A DNA stretch of 7,785 nucleotides from Candidatus Cloacimonadota bacterium (GTDB lineage Bacteria; Hydrothermota; E44-bin80), in assembly GCA_004375785.1 (NCBI GenBank), contig SOKM01000361.1, positions 1 through 7,785 on the forward strand, in the 5' to 3' direction. The translations under genes were made by a program, and so were the position numbers. Below, in pieces: positions 1 to 7,090 of this stretch; the first letter of the stretch is position 1; each line of letters opens with the position of its first letter. Below the pieces are notes generated by a model. That model searched no databases and had not been told where the DNA came from. It saw nothing but the letters and a program-made list of their open reading frames with translations.

Positions 1-2679
1 TATGCTGGTACAAAAAGTGGCGTTTACTGGAGAGAAAATTTTGGCTCCGACACGATCTGGTCTAAAATGCCCACAAGTGGTTTAACAGACAGCATCATTG
101 TATGTTTATCATCTACAAGTGACATTGACATCATCTATGCGGGGACGCTCAGCGGGATATTCAAGTGGTCTATTGCAAACAACACCTGGAAAGAGATGAA
201 TACAGGACTCACAAATACAGATGTCCGTTTTATAAAAGTAGATAAATACTCTGAAAATATTGTTTATACGGGTACAGCAGATGGTCTTTTCAAAAGCATA
301 AATAGTGGTTCAACCTGGGTGCCTATCTTAGACAAGAGTATCCTTTCGATGGATATTCAACCCGATTCTATCTCTACACTCTATGTGGGAACAAATGGAG
401 AAGGTATTTATAAAAGCATTGATGGTGGTTCGAACTGGGAACAGAAAAATAATGGATTTACAGACTGGGGACCGGCAAACTTTGTCTATGTGGTTCCATC
501 TATCTCCATAATCTCTGGTGATACCCTTTTTGCGGGAACGAGACACGGTGTTTTTCTCACAGAAGACGGCGGCAGCAGTTGGAAAGAGATTAACAAAGGA
601 CTCCTTAGCAGCTATGTCAGTAATGAAATAGTAGATAGTGTCAGGACAATCTTTGAAGTTGCTGTTCCTTCAGATTCAACGAACGGGATGTATGATGTTT
701 GCACAAGGGATTTTGGCAACCCTCCTGATATTGATAATGACCCGCATATTTATATCTTCCTGCTTACCCCCAAAGGTATAATGAGTTACTTTGACGATAT
801 AAACGAGTACGATACTCTCTACAGTAATGTGTGTGAAATGCTCTATCTAACCTGTTCAAACCCAACAAGCGATAAGAATATTGGAGAATTGGCGAAATCC
901 TTCCAGGAAATGATTCACTGGAATTATGATACGGATGAAGAAGACTGGATTGTCAAGGGCATATCAATGCTTTCACGACATTTTATTCTCTTTGGTGAGT
1001 TAAATGTTGACTCGACCTCATCCTACTTTTTTCCATTAAATAACGACCTTACATACTGGGGAGATGCTTCGGATGAGGATATCTGTGGACTCTGGTCGAT
1101 GTATCTTTACGAAAAATACGGCGGAATATCAATGCTCAAAAATCTTATATCTGATACACTGAATGGATTCGAAGGCGTGGATAATACTTTAACCGAAGAA
1201 GGATATGCAAAGACCCATAAAGAAATCTTTAAGGATTGGGTCATCGCATCTTATGTAAACAATCCTGATTCAAATTTCTACAGCGGTAAATATGGATATA
1301 ATTTAATTAGGACTATTTCTGTTAACAATAATGATAAGGACACGCTTCCTCCTTACAGGGATTCAACCAACTTATGGAGTGCAAATAATATTTATCTTAA
1401 ATACCCCGATGTACCAAATCTTGGTGATACGCTTCTCTTCAACGGAAACACCACCAATAGTATTTCCCTCTATTTTATAAAATTGGATTCAACTGAAAAT
1501 GCTATTTCAGTAGATGAAATCCCACTTGCTGACAAAGAGGCGCGCTCGTATATTGGAGACTTTGATTCAGCATATAGTATCCTTGTTCCTTTTATTATTA
1601 TCACTGGTGATGAAGGGAATTCACCTGTCCCGTATGTCTTCCATAATGACCTAACACCGCCCGAGTATGTAAGATACAGTTTTTTCCAGAACCCTCTTGA
1701 AAGTTCTTACCTTAATTTCTATCTCTTTTCGAGTGATAGAATCTACAGAGATGTTGGAGATGAAACACCATTGCTCGAGTTCACTCAGGGTGAAACAGTA
1801 GATACAGTCACTATGAATATTTTCCTTGAACCTGGTTCTGATTCAATTGCTGTAATATACAGAGGAAATTACCATTTCACGGGTAGCGGAACTGCATCTA
1901 TTATAGCTTCAGGTGAAGACCTCGCAGGGAATGATATCGTTCCTGAAACAACGTCCATCTCTATCCAGTATATCCTTGCAAATAATGGTGGTTCTATCAC
2001 AAGCACTGATGGAGAGATGATACTTGATGTCCCATCCAAAGCTATCAGCAAAGATACCTATTTTACGGTATTTAGACTCTCAACAGCGGATAATCCCGAC
2101 AATCCACGAATATCTTCTTTTGGAGACCTTGTTATAAAACCGCAGGAGAGAGAGACTAAAGGTTCTGCTTACAGAATCGGACCAACAGGTCTCGAATTAA
2201 AAAATCCTGCAAGCCTTACTATTCATTATGAGGGTGAACTCGATGAAGAAGTAGTAGGGATATACAGACTTGAAAATAATGGCTGGGTATATATAGGAGG
2301 GGTAGTTGATGAAGAAACACATTTAATATCTACTCTTATTACAAGGATTGGGACTTATCAGATTCAACTCGGTCCGCATTCCTCTCCTCCAGAGATTCCT
2401 ACAGTCTATGCTGTTTCACAAAATTTCCCAAACCCGATGAAATCGAATACTACGATACTCTACCAGCTTCCTCTGGAATCCTTTGTCAGCCTCAAGATTT
2501 ACGATATTGCAGGAAGAGAGGTTCGAACACTTGTGAACAGAAAAGAATCATTTGGATATAAAGCGATAAAATGGGAGGGAACAGATAATAAAGGAAGGAA
2601 GCTCCCCGCAGGTGTCTATTTCTATCGCCTAAAGGCTTCTAATTACGAAAAAGTAAAAAGACTCGTTATATTAAGATAA
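1..2679 (+). CDS. Secreted mosaic protein: BNR propeller, degenerate metallopeptidase-like domain, ZU5-like and T9SS sorting domains (5'-partial)
   Basis: The frame is open from base 1 and the first 22 codons continue the same repeat pattern (YAGT-SGVY), so the Met codon at 67 is internal and the true start is upstream of the window. The visible 892 residues show, in order: five beta-propeller blades with a (Y/F)(A/T/V)GT...G(V/I/L)(F/Y) signature near residues 1, 46, 89, 128 and 177, three with Asp-boxes (SINSGSTW 99-106, SIDGGSNW 139-146, TEDGGSSW 187-194); a region at about 215-425 resembling secreted zinc peptidases with an AHEFQHMIHW helix, here KSFQE at 299-303; beta-sandwich modules at about 480-650; a ZU5-like segment at about 661-790 (GGSITSTDG, LDVPSKAIS); and a T9SS type A sorting/FlgD-like domain at about 801-892 (QNFPNP, YDIAGREVRTL, LPAGVYFYRL). 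It is probably exported and fixed at or released from the cell surface. Substrate and role are unknown, and catalysis is unlikely because the zinc motif is missing. The stop is TAA. Confidence 0.93.
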   Translation, partial: YAGTKSGVYWRENFGSDTIWSKMPTSGLTDSIIVCLSSTSDIDIIYAGTLSGIFKWSIANNTWKEMNTGLTNTDVRFIKVDKYSENIVYTGTADGLFKSINSGSTWVPILDKSILSMDIQPDSISTLYVGTNGEGIYKSIDGGSNWEQKNNGFTDWGPANFVYVVPSISIISGDTLFAGTRHGVFLTEDGGSSWKEINKGLLSSYVSNEIVDSVRTIFEVAVPSDSTNGMYDVCTRDFGNPPDIDNDPHIYIFLLTPKGIMSYFDDINEYDTLYSNVCEMLYLTCSNPTSDKNIGELAKSFQEMIHWNYDTDEEDWIVKGISMLSRHFILFGELNVDSTSSYFFPLNNDLTYWGDASDEDICGLWSMYLYEKYGGISMLKNLISDTLNGFEGVDNTLTEEGYAKTHKEIFKDWVIASYVNNPDSNFYSGKYGYNLIRTISVNNNDKDTLPPYRDSTNLWSANNIYLKYPDVPNLGDTLLFNGNTTNSISLYFIKLDSTENAISVDEIPLADKEARSYIGDFDSAYSILVPFIIITGDEGNSPVPYVFHNDLTPPEYVRYSFFQNPLESSYLNFYLFSSDRIYRDVGDETPLLEFTQGETVDTVTMNIFLEPGSDSIAVIYRGNYHFTGSGTASIIASGEDLAGNDIVPETTSISIQYILANNGGSITSTDGEMILDVPSKAISKDTYFTVFRLSTADNPDNPRISSFGDLVIKPQERETKGSAYRIGPTGLELKNPASLTIHYEGELDEEVVGIYRLENNGWVYIGGVVDEETHLISTLITRIGTYQIQLGPHSSPPEIPTVYAVSQNFPNPMKSNTTILYQLPLESFVSLKIYDIAGREVRTLVNRKESFGYKAIKWEGTDNKGRKLPAGVYFYRLKASNYEKVKRLVILR

Positions 2680-2766
2680 GCAAGAAAAATGTTAACAACA
2701 GAGAATACAAAGTGTAACAGAACGCAAGAACACAGAAATGACCTGACCTCTAATTATCAATGGCTT

Positions 2767-2799
2767 AATCTGTGTAATCTAATAAAAATCTGTGTAATC
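2767..2799. repeat. Duplicated 13-mer in the intergenic gap
   Basis: The 13-mer AATCTGTGTAATC occurs at 2767-2779 and exactly again at 2787-2799, 20 bp apart, separated by 7 bp of TAATAAA. It lies just upstream of the lipoprotein Shine-Dalgarno site. It could be an operator-like tandem site or part of a dispersed intergenic repeat; the sequence alone does not decide. The rest of the 143-bp gap (2680-2822) shows no gene and no clear terminator hairpin. Confidence 0.6.
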
Positions 2800-2810
2800 A
2801 TATATTCAAA

Positions 2811-2817
2811 AAAGGAG
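2811..2817 (+). promoter_or_regulatory. Strong Shine-Dalgarno site of the lipoprotein gene
   Basis: AAAGGAG ends 5 bases before the ATG at 2823 and fixes that start. It stands out because the three minus-strand genes have only weak purine runs (yqhQ, prmC) or no recognisable Shine-Dalgarno (prfA) before their starts. Confidence 0.8.
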
Positions 2818-2822
2818 AAGAG

Positions 2823-3797
2823 ATGAAAAAAATACCTTACTACCTGCTTGTTATCAGTATTCCCTTTATTCTTCTCTCTGGTTGTGGAGAGAAGGTGAGT
2901 AGTCCACCAAACCCTGTTCCAGAAATCTCCAGGCTCTTAGAAGAAGGATGGCAAGCATATTCCAATGGTAACTATGTAACCGCTATTGCGAAATTTGATA
3001 CTGTAATTGAAATTGATGCATCAAAAACAGAGGCATACATTGGAAAAGGATGGTCGTCATTTCGCACGGGAGATTTTGGCGCAGGTCTTGGACTATTCTC
3101 ATTTGCTATCAGTTCGGAGGGAAAGAGTCCAGCGGTTCCGGTTTACGAAGAGACAAATATTGCAGATACCACTTGGTCAGAATCACTATGGGTAAGTCCC
3201 AACGATATAGATAGTGTTGCACTCATAACCACACATTTTCTCCCCATAATGGGAATGCTTGATACGATTGTCACCTGGGACTTTGTCTACATTGATACAT
3301 CCTTAACCTCTCCTGAAACAACATATTTATCCCTTACTTCCTCTATCGTCAGTTTTTCTGAGCAGAATATCCTCACGACGGTTCCTCTCGATATTGATAC
3401 TTTAGATTCCATACCACCCGTATTAGATTCTGTCTCAATCACTTATAGTTATGTTTATCTTGATACTACAACACCAGTGACAGTATTCCAGAAAGATGCT
3501 TATGCCGGGGAATCGGGTATCTATAAGGCAAGTAATGATGAAAATAAAGCAATATTCTCTGCCGCCACAGTTATCTTTTCAGACTCTACATATTCCTTTT
3601 CCGTAGATGCTGCTAATGAGCAGTATGCAACAGCAAAGAATCTTCATATCCTTCTTGCAAGAAGTTACTATAATGTAAAATTATTCTATAATGCTGTTGA
3701 TGAAGTCCTCTTCCTTGACCCCACCTGGGTTTACTACCCCTTTGCACCACAATTCCTTTACGAACTTGCAAAGAAGATAGAAGAACTCGAAGGATAA
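2823..3797 (+). CDS. TPR-containing lipoprotein with Thr/Asp-rich central insert
   Basis: The 324-residue product starts with MKK, a hydrophobic stretch and a lipobox LLSGC with Cys21, so it should be cut by signal peptidase II, lipidated and held in a membrane. Residues about 34-101 form two TPR-like helical hairpins (EGWQAYSNGNYVTAIAKFD, then AYIGKGWSSFRTGDF). A third TPR-like hairpin lies at about 270-300 (LLARSYYNVKLFYNAVDEVL). Between them, about 105-265, is a beta-rich segment full of Thr, Ser and Asp (for example YIDTS, IDTLDS, LDTTTPVT) that I do not recognise. TPRs usually bind protein partners, and the position next to a T9SS-tailed protein hints at a cell-envelope assembly or surface-complex role, but that is inference. 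The start is supported by the Shine-Dalgarno at 2811. The stop is TAA, 5 bp from the convergent prmC stop. Confidence 0.9.
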   Translation: MKKIPYYLLVISIPFILLSGCGEKVSSPPNPVPEISRLLEEGWQAYSNGNYVTAIAKFDTVIEIDASKTEAYIGKGWSSFRTGDFGAGLGLFSFAISSEGKSPAVPVYEETNIADTTWSESLWVSPNDIDSVALITTHFLPIMGMLDTIVTWDFVYIDTSLTSPETTYLSLTSSIVSFSEQNILTTVPLDIDTLDSIPPVLDSVSITYSYVYLDTTTPVTVFQKDAYAGESGIYKASNDENKAIFSAATVIFSDSTYSFSVDAANEQYATAKNLHILLARSYYNVKLFYNAVDEVLFLDPTWVYYPFAPQFLYELAKKIEELEG

Positions 3798-3802
3798 TTG
3801 AC

Positions 3803-4666
3803 TTACTTGCTTCTCTCTGCTGTGACTACTCGTTTTATACCCCGCAGGTCAGGGACTATATTTAAATCCTTGTATTTGGATCCCATTTCAAAAAGTTTTT
3901 TTACTGGTTCTGATTCGCTGATGCCAATTTCAATAGCGAGAAGTCCCCCTGGTTTAAGGTAATCTTTCGCTTCTCTGATAATTCTTTCAACGAAGTAAAG
4001 TCCATCCTTCCCACCATCAATGGCTTCAGCTGGTTCTTTCTTAACAATCAAAGGAAGGGTTTTTAACTCCTCTGTAGGTATATAGGGAGGATTGGACACT
4101 ATCACATCCGCTTTTTTTAGTTCCTTAAAAGGTTCAAAAAGGTCACCTGAAAGGAAGTTTATTCTTCCTTCCATATTATAAGCTATACTATTTCCCTTTG
4201 CGCATTCAAGTGCAACTTCAGAAACATCAGATGCATATATTTGTGCATCCTTGAAAAATTTTGCAATGGAGAGGCAAATTGCTCCTGTTCCTGTCCCGAT
4301 GTCATATAAAACAAAATCTTTGGAACTATTTTCATTTAACCAATTTTTTACCTCAGAAACAAGTATCTCAGTCTCCTGCCTCGGAATAAAAACACCCTCT
4401 TTTATTTCAATCTCAAACCCCATAAAACCTGTTTTCCCTGTTATATACTGAACAGGTTCATCAGCCAACCTTCTTTTTATAAGGTTTCTAAAGATGGAAA
4501 GTTCCTCTTCTTTTACAGGTTTATCAAAATTTAGATAGAGTGAAACCCTTTTCATATTGAGTGTATGGGCAAGAAGAATCTCTGTAGTTAATCGTGGTTC
4601 GTCTATTTCCTTCTTACGTAAATAATCAGAAGTAGTCTTAATCAATTCTTTTACAGTCCATCTCAT
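3803..4666 (-). CDS. prmC: Peptide chain release factor N5-glutamine methyltransferase
   Basis: This SAM-dependent enzyme methylates the glutamine of the GGQ motif in RF1 and RF2, which raises peptide-release efficiency. The 287-residue length is normal for PrmC (HemK family). The N-terminal helical substrate-binding domain covers about 1-90. IPRQETE (94-100) matches the conserved PRxxTE segment. SAM-binding motif I is YDIGTGTGAI (121-130). The catalytic NPPY at 192-195, which holds the target amide, is intact and followed by IPT. AIDGGKDGL (215-223) and KPGGLLAIEIG (238-248) are also typical. The start MRWTVKELI agrees with family N-termini; only a weak GAGA purine run precedes it. It follows prfA, its own substrate's gene, in the same direction, but 361 bp of repeats separate the two. 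Function is assigned with high confidence. Confidence 0.96.
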   Translation of the reverse strand: MRWTVKELIKTTSDYLRKKEIDEPRLTTEILLAHTLNMKRVSLYLNFDKPVKEEELSIFRNLIKRRLADEPVQYITGKTGFMGFEIEIKEGVFIPRQETEILVSEVKNWLNENSSKDFVLYDIGTGTGAICLSIAKFFKDAQIYASDVSEVALECAKGNSIAYNMEGRINFLSGDLFEPFKELKKADVIVSNPPYIPTEELKTLPLIVKKEPAEAIDGGKDGLYFVERIIREAKDYLKPGGLLAIEIGISESEPVKKLFEMGSKYKDLNIVPDLRGIKRVVTAERSK

Positions 4667-4732
4667 TTTCGCGTATTCTCAGTAAATCAGTGCTATTGGG
4701 AATTTCCTAACATGTATGTCATTGCGAATATC

Positions 4733-4810
4733 CCTTCGACAGGCTCAGGATAAACTCCGCGGAGCCTGTCCTGAGCCCTTCGTTTCACTCAAGGGTAAAC
4801 TCTTCGAAGG
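4733..4810. repeat. Nested palindromic element with two competing hairpins
   Basis: Outer arms are CCTTCGA (4733-4739) and TCGAAGG (4804-4810). Inside, GACAGGCTC (4738-4746) pairs perfectly with GAGCCTGTC (4762-4770), while the overlapping GGCTCAGGA (4742-4750) pairs perfectly with TCCTGAGCC (4769-4777). The two stems exclude each other. The element sits inside composite copy A at the place where copy B has only about 20 bp of unrelated sequence, which suggests insertion of one repeat into another. The CTTCGACAGGCTCAGG word is a familiar intergenic repeat in several bacterial genomes. Confidence 0.75.
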
Positions 4811-4831
4811 AAAGCAATCTCATACTTGCGT

Positions 4832-4866
4832 GGCTTATTGCTTATGGCATATGGCTTATGGTGTAA
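4832..4866 (+). repeat. Heptamer array, GGCTTAT type (5 units)
   Basis: Five consecutive 7-bp units follow the consensus GGCTTAT: GGCTTAT, TGCTTAT, GGCATAT, GGCTTAT, and a diverged GGTGTAA. The unit length is not a multiple of 3, so this is not a coding repeat. It is closely related to the array at 7625-7694. Confidence 0.75.
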
Positions 4867-4908
4867 AAACCTCTTCAATTGCGTTTCTTGCATCTCCTGT
4901 ACCTGTTC

Positions 4909-5003
4909 ACAGCGAAGCGTTCTATTACAGTGTAACGTTGGTTTACAGCAGAAGGCGTTTGTTTTACAGCCGAAGGCGTCCGTTTACAACGAAGTGTTTG
5001 TTT
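4909..5003. repeat. Degenerate tandem array with 18-21-bp units (about 5 copies)
   Basis: Units start with ACA at 4909, 4927, 4945, 4966 and 4986 and follow an approximate pattern ACAGC-GAAGGCGT-YGTTT. The third and fourth units (4945-4965, 4966-4985) are the best matched, sharing GAAGGCGT. Unit lengths of 18, 18, 21, 20 and 18 are too irregular for a CRISPR array and there are no unique spacers. Confidence 0.6.
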
Positions 5004-5031
5004 CCTTCAACCTTTAACCTTACACCTCTAC
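5004..5031. repeat. Heptamer array, CCTTNAA type (4 units), overlapping the prfA stop
   Basis: Units CCTTCAA, CCTTTAA, CCTTACA and CCTCTAC lie end to end. The last contains the complement of the TAG stop codon of prfA (5028-5030), so the array reaches into the final codons of the gene. On the prfA strand the units read as purine-rich RAGG-like words. Confidence 0.6.
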
Positions 5032-6077
5032 TCCTTCTCACTTTCTAAAGTAAGTTTGTTTATTATCTCATCCAGGTCGCCATTCAAAATGGATTCAAGT
5101 TTGTAAAGGGAGAGACCAATCCTATGGTCTGTTACCCTGTTCTGTGGGAAATTGTATGTTCTTATTCTTTCACTTCTATCGCCTGTGCCCACCTGATTCC
5201 TCCTTTTTTCACGTATCTTTTCCTTTTCTTCCTTTCTTTTTATATCGAGGAGTCTTGAGCGAAGCACCTTCATTGCTTTCTCTCTGTTTTTGTGCTGTGA
5301 CCTTTCGTCCTGGCAGGTAACAACCATAACACTCGGCAGGTGTGTTATCCTTATTGCTGTGGCGAGTTTGTTAACATTCTGCCCACCAGGTCCAGATGAA
5401 TGGAATACATCTACTTTCAAATCTTTCAGGTCAATATCTATGTCAACATCCTCTGCCTCCGGCAGAACAGCTATAGTTGCTGTCGAAGTATGTATCCGAC
5501 CGCCTGATTCTGTCACCGGAACTCTCTGCACCCTGTGAACACCGCTCTCAAACTTTAGTTTGCTGTATACCCCCTTCCCTTTTAGCATAAAGATGATTTC
5601 CTTGAATCCTCCAATACCAGTTGTATGTGAATTGAGCACCTCAGTTTTCCATTTTTTTGAATCAGCAAATTTGGTATACATTTCAAAGAGAACTTTAACA
5701 AAAAGCGCTGCTTCTTCACCTCCAGCACCAGCACGTATCTCAATGATAATATTCTTATCATCCAAAGCATCACTTGGAGAGAGAAATTTCTGTATCTCCT
5801 CTTCTCTTTTCTTTAACTCTTCATCAACTTCAATAAGTTCAATCCTTGCAATCTCTTTTAATTCTTCATCTTTATCCATCTCAATAATGTTTTCCGCTTC
5901 CATTTTTCGTTTCTCAAGTTCTCTAAATTCACAATAAAGAGAGACGATATTCTTGAGTTCACTTCTTTCCTTTGAAAGTGAAATGAGTTTCTCCTTATCT
6001 TTCATTACGCCTTCTGATTCAAGAAGTTTAGTAACCTCATCAAATCTTTTTTTTAATACTTCAAGCTTCTCAATCAT
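5028..6077 (-). CDS. prfA: Peptide chain release factor 1 (RF1)
   Basis: RF1 ends translation at UAA and UAG by triggering peptidyl-tRNA hydrolysis on the ribosome. The 349-residue protein is near the usual length of about 355-360. The N-terminal coiled-coil-rich domain covers about 1-100. IEIRAGAGGEEAALF (112-126) is conserved. The stop-codon-reading tripeptide is PVT at 187-189 within HRVQRVPVTESGGRIHTST, the RF1 type (PxT) rather than the RF2 SPF type. The catalytic GGQ is at 231-233 in SSGPGGQNVNK, followed by CQDERSQHKNREKAM. Gln233 is the expected PrmC target. The gene has no clear Shine-Dalgarno before its ATG and lies 41 bp after yqhQ, which suggests one transcript. It ends with TAG, the only TAG stop in the window and a codon that RF2 cannot read. 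The C-terminal tail is provided by repeat DNA. Confidence 0.97.
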   Translation of the reverse strand: MIEKLEVLKKRFDEVTKLLESEGVMKDKEKLISLSKERSELKNIVSLYCEFRELEKRKMEAENIIEMDKDEELKEIARIELIEVDEELKKREEEIQKFLSPSDALDDKNIIIEIRAGAGGEEAALFVKVLFEMYTKFADSKKWKTEVLNSHTTGIGGFKEIIFMLKGKGVYSKLKFESGVHRVQRVPVTESGGRIHTSTATIAVLPEAEDVDIDIDLKDLKVDVFHSSGPGGQNVNKLATAIRITHLPSVMVVTCQDERSQHKNREKAMKVLRSRLLDIKRKEEKEKIREKRRNQVGTGDRSERIRTYNFPQNRVTDHRIGLSLYKLESILNGDLDEIINKLTLESEKE

Positions 6078-6118
6078 TTTGCATTCTTAAATAAGAAATA
6101 ATTGTATATTTATAGTAA

Positions 6119-7060
6119 TTACTCGTTATTCGTGGTTATTTTTTTGTTTACTTTTTCCATGCTTTCTATGTCAAGTGCTGAGCGTAATGCAGTGAACCCC
6201 ACTTCGAGCTGTTCAGAAGAAGGTTCTTTTGTTGTTATGTATTGAAACGCTAAACCTGGGCTGAGTAAGACTCGAAGTAACGGATTTGCTTTATGTTTAC
6301 CTGCAAATTTTATAATCTCATAGGAGATGCCAACCAGGAAGGGGAGAAAAAGAAGATGGATAAAAAGTCGTAATAATTTTATGTAAGGCAATCCCCATAC
6401 ATTGAATATAAGTGTATCAATAAGAGAGAAGAAGATAATTGCAACAATGAAGACAACAAAGATGAAAGATGTCCCACAACGGGGATGTTTTGTAGAGTAA
6501 TTGGCACAGTTTTCCATAGTGAGTTCTTTCCCATCCTCCCAGCAGAAGATAGACTTATGTTCTGCCCCATGGTACTGGAAAAGCCGCTTTACTTCAGGGA
6601 TGAGAGAAATACCCAGGATATAAAGAATGAAAAAGAAGATTCTAAGCCCGCCTGTAAAGATGTTGAAAAGGAAAGGTTTTGCGTCCAATCCTGTTTTGCT
6701 TGCAATAAAGATTGGAAGGAAAAAAAAGATAGAGAGAACAAGAATAATACCGAGAAAGGCAAGTGCTCCTGAAAAGAATCCTTCACGATGTTTCTCGTCT
6801 TTAGAAATTTCCTGAGCAAATGCTATTTTTGCAGAGTAATTTATCGCATTGATACCCTCATAAAGCATTTCAACTAATGAAACAATGCCGCGAATAAAAA
6901 ACCATTTAAAAATCCGGGTTTTTCTGAATCTTTCATTTCGTTTGTGAACATCGACGATTATCTTTCCCTCCGGATTTCTGACAGCAATAGAAACCTTTTC
7001 TGGCGAAATCATCATAACGCCTTCAATAACAGCCTGTCCACCTATACTAATCTTCTTCAT
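6119..7060 (-). CDS. yqhQ: DUF1385 (YqhQ family) membrane protein
   Basis: The 313-residue integral membrane protein has the family hallmarks: the N-terminal GGQAVIEGVMM (7-17), the soluble FIRGIVSLVE segment (55-64), YHGAEHKSIFCWEDG (163-177), the HPRCGTSF motif (192-199) and the C-terminal LLSPGLAFQYITTKEPS (265-281). Hydrophobic segments lie at about 97-120, 132-154, 197-220 and 228-247. The biochemical role of the family is not established as far as I know. It often sits beside prfA/prmC, and often rpmE, as here without rpmE. The start is the first ATG before the conserved GGQAVIEG, with a weak GAGAT run about 10 bases upstream. It is likely the first gene of a yqhQ-prfA(-prmC) unit read from the promoter candidate at 7332-7360. 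Confidence 0.93.
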   Translation of the reverse strand: MKKISIGGQAVIEGVMMISPEKVSIAVRNPEGKIIVDVHKRNERFRKTRIFKWFFIRGIVSLVEMLYEGINAINYSAKIAFAQEISKDEKHREGFFSGALAFLGIILVLSIFFFLPIFIASKTGLDAKPFLFNIFTGGLRIFFFILYILGISLIPEVKRLFQYHGAEHKSIFCWEDGKELTMENCANYSTKHPRCGTSFIFVVFIVAIIFFSLIDTLIFNVWGLPYIKLLRLFIHLLFLPFLVGISYEIIKFAGKHKANPLLRVLLSPGLAFQYITTKEPSSEQLEVGFTALRSALDIESMEKVNKKITTNNE

Positions 7061-7090
7061 ATTATAAATATCTCAATCTCGTTTATTGTT

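Larger units (their letters stand above)
4718..4867 (+). repeat. Composite dispersed repeat, copy A
   Basis: In order: a GTCATTGCGAATA box (4718-4730), a cargo with a palindromic element (4733-4810), a GCAATCTCATACT box (4814-4826) and a run of 7-bp units ending in GGTGTAAA (4832-4867). The same frame recurs at 7390-7660 (plus) and, reversed, at 7744-7661. The box GCAATCTCATACTnnCGTGGC matches copy B at 19 of 21 positions, and the 36-bp heptamer run matches copy C at 30 of 36. The CATTGCGAG...GCAATCTC theme is known from intergenic repeats of many bacteria. Confidence 0.75.
4667..5027. other. Repeat-filled 361-bp gap between prfA and prmC
   Basis: No credible gene is present. The stretch is almost fully covered by repeats: composite copy A (4718-4867), with a nested palindromic element and a heptamer run, then a degenerate 18-21-bp array (4909-5003), then a second heptamer array (5004-5031) that runs into the end of prfA. 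The first 50 bases upstream of prmC show no obvious sigma-70-like promoter. An open frame does span 4716-5048 on the plus strand, but it is made of repeat units and has no protein-like pattern. Confidence 0.8.

Noticed and set aside
67..69. ATG as the start of the large secreted protein
   Set aside because: The 22 preceding codons are open and continue the beta-propeller repeat pattern, and no signal peptide follows this ATG.
4909..5003. CRISPR array
   Set aside because: Units of 18-21 bp lie directly end to end with no unique spacers of constant length and no cas genes nearby.
4716..5048. 110-codon plus-strand open frame
   Set aside because: It is built from intergenic repeats and the antisense end of prfA, with no protein-like pattern or ribosome-binding site.
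5290..5937. Plus-strand open frames opposite prfA
   Set aside because: They are antisense shadows of a strongly conserved gene, with Ser/Ile-rich translations typical of such shadows.
5028..6077. RF2 (prfB) instead of RF1
   Set aside because: The tripeptide is PVT in RVPVTESGGR, the RF1 type; there is no SPF motif and no in-frame UGA frameshift site near the start.
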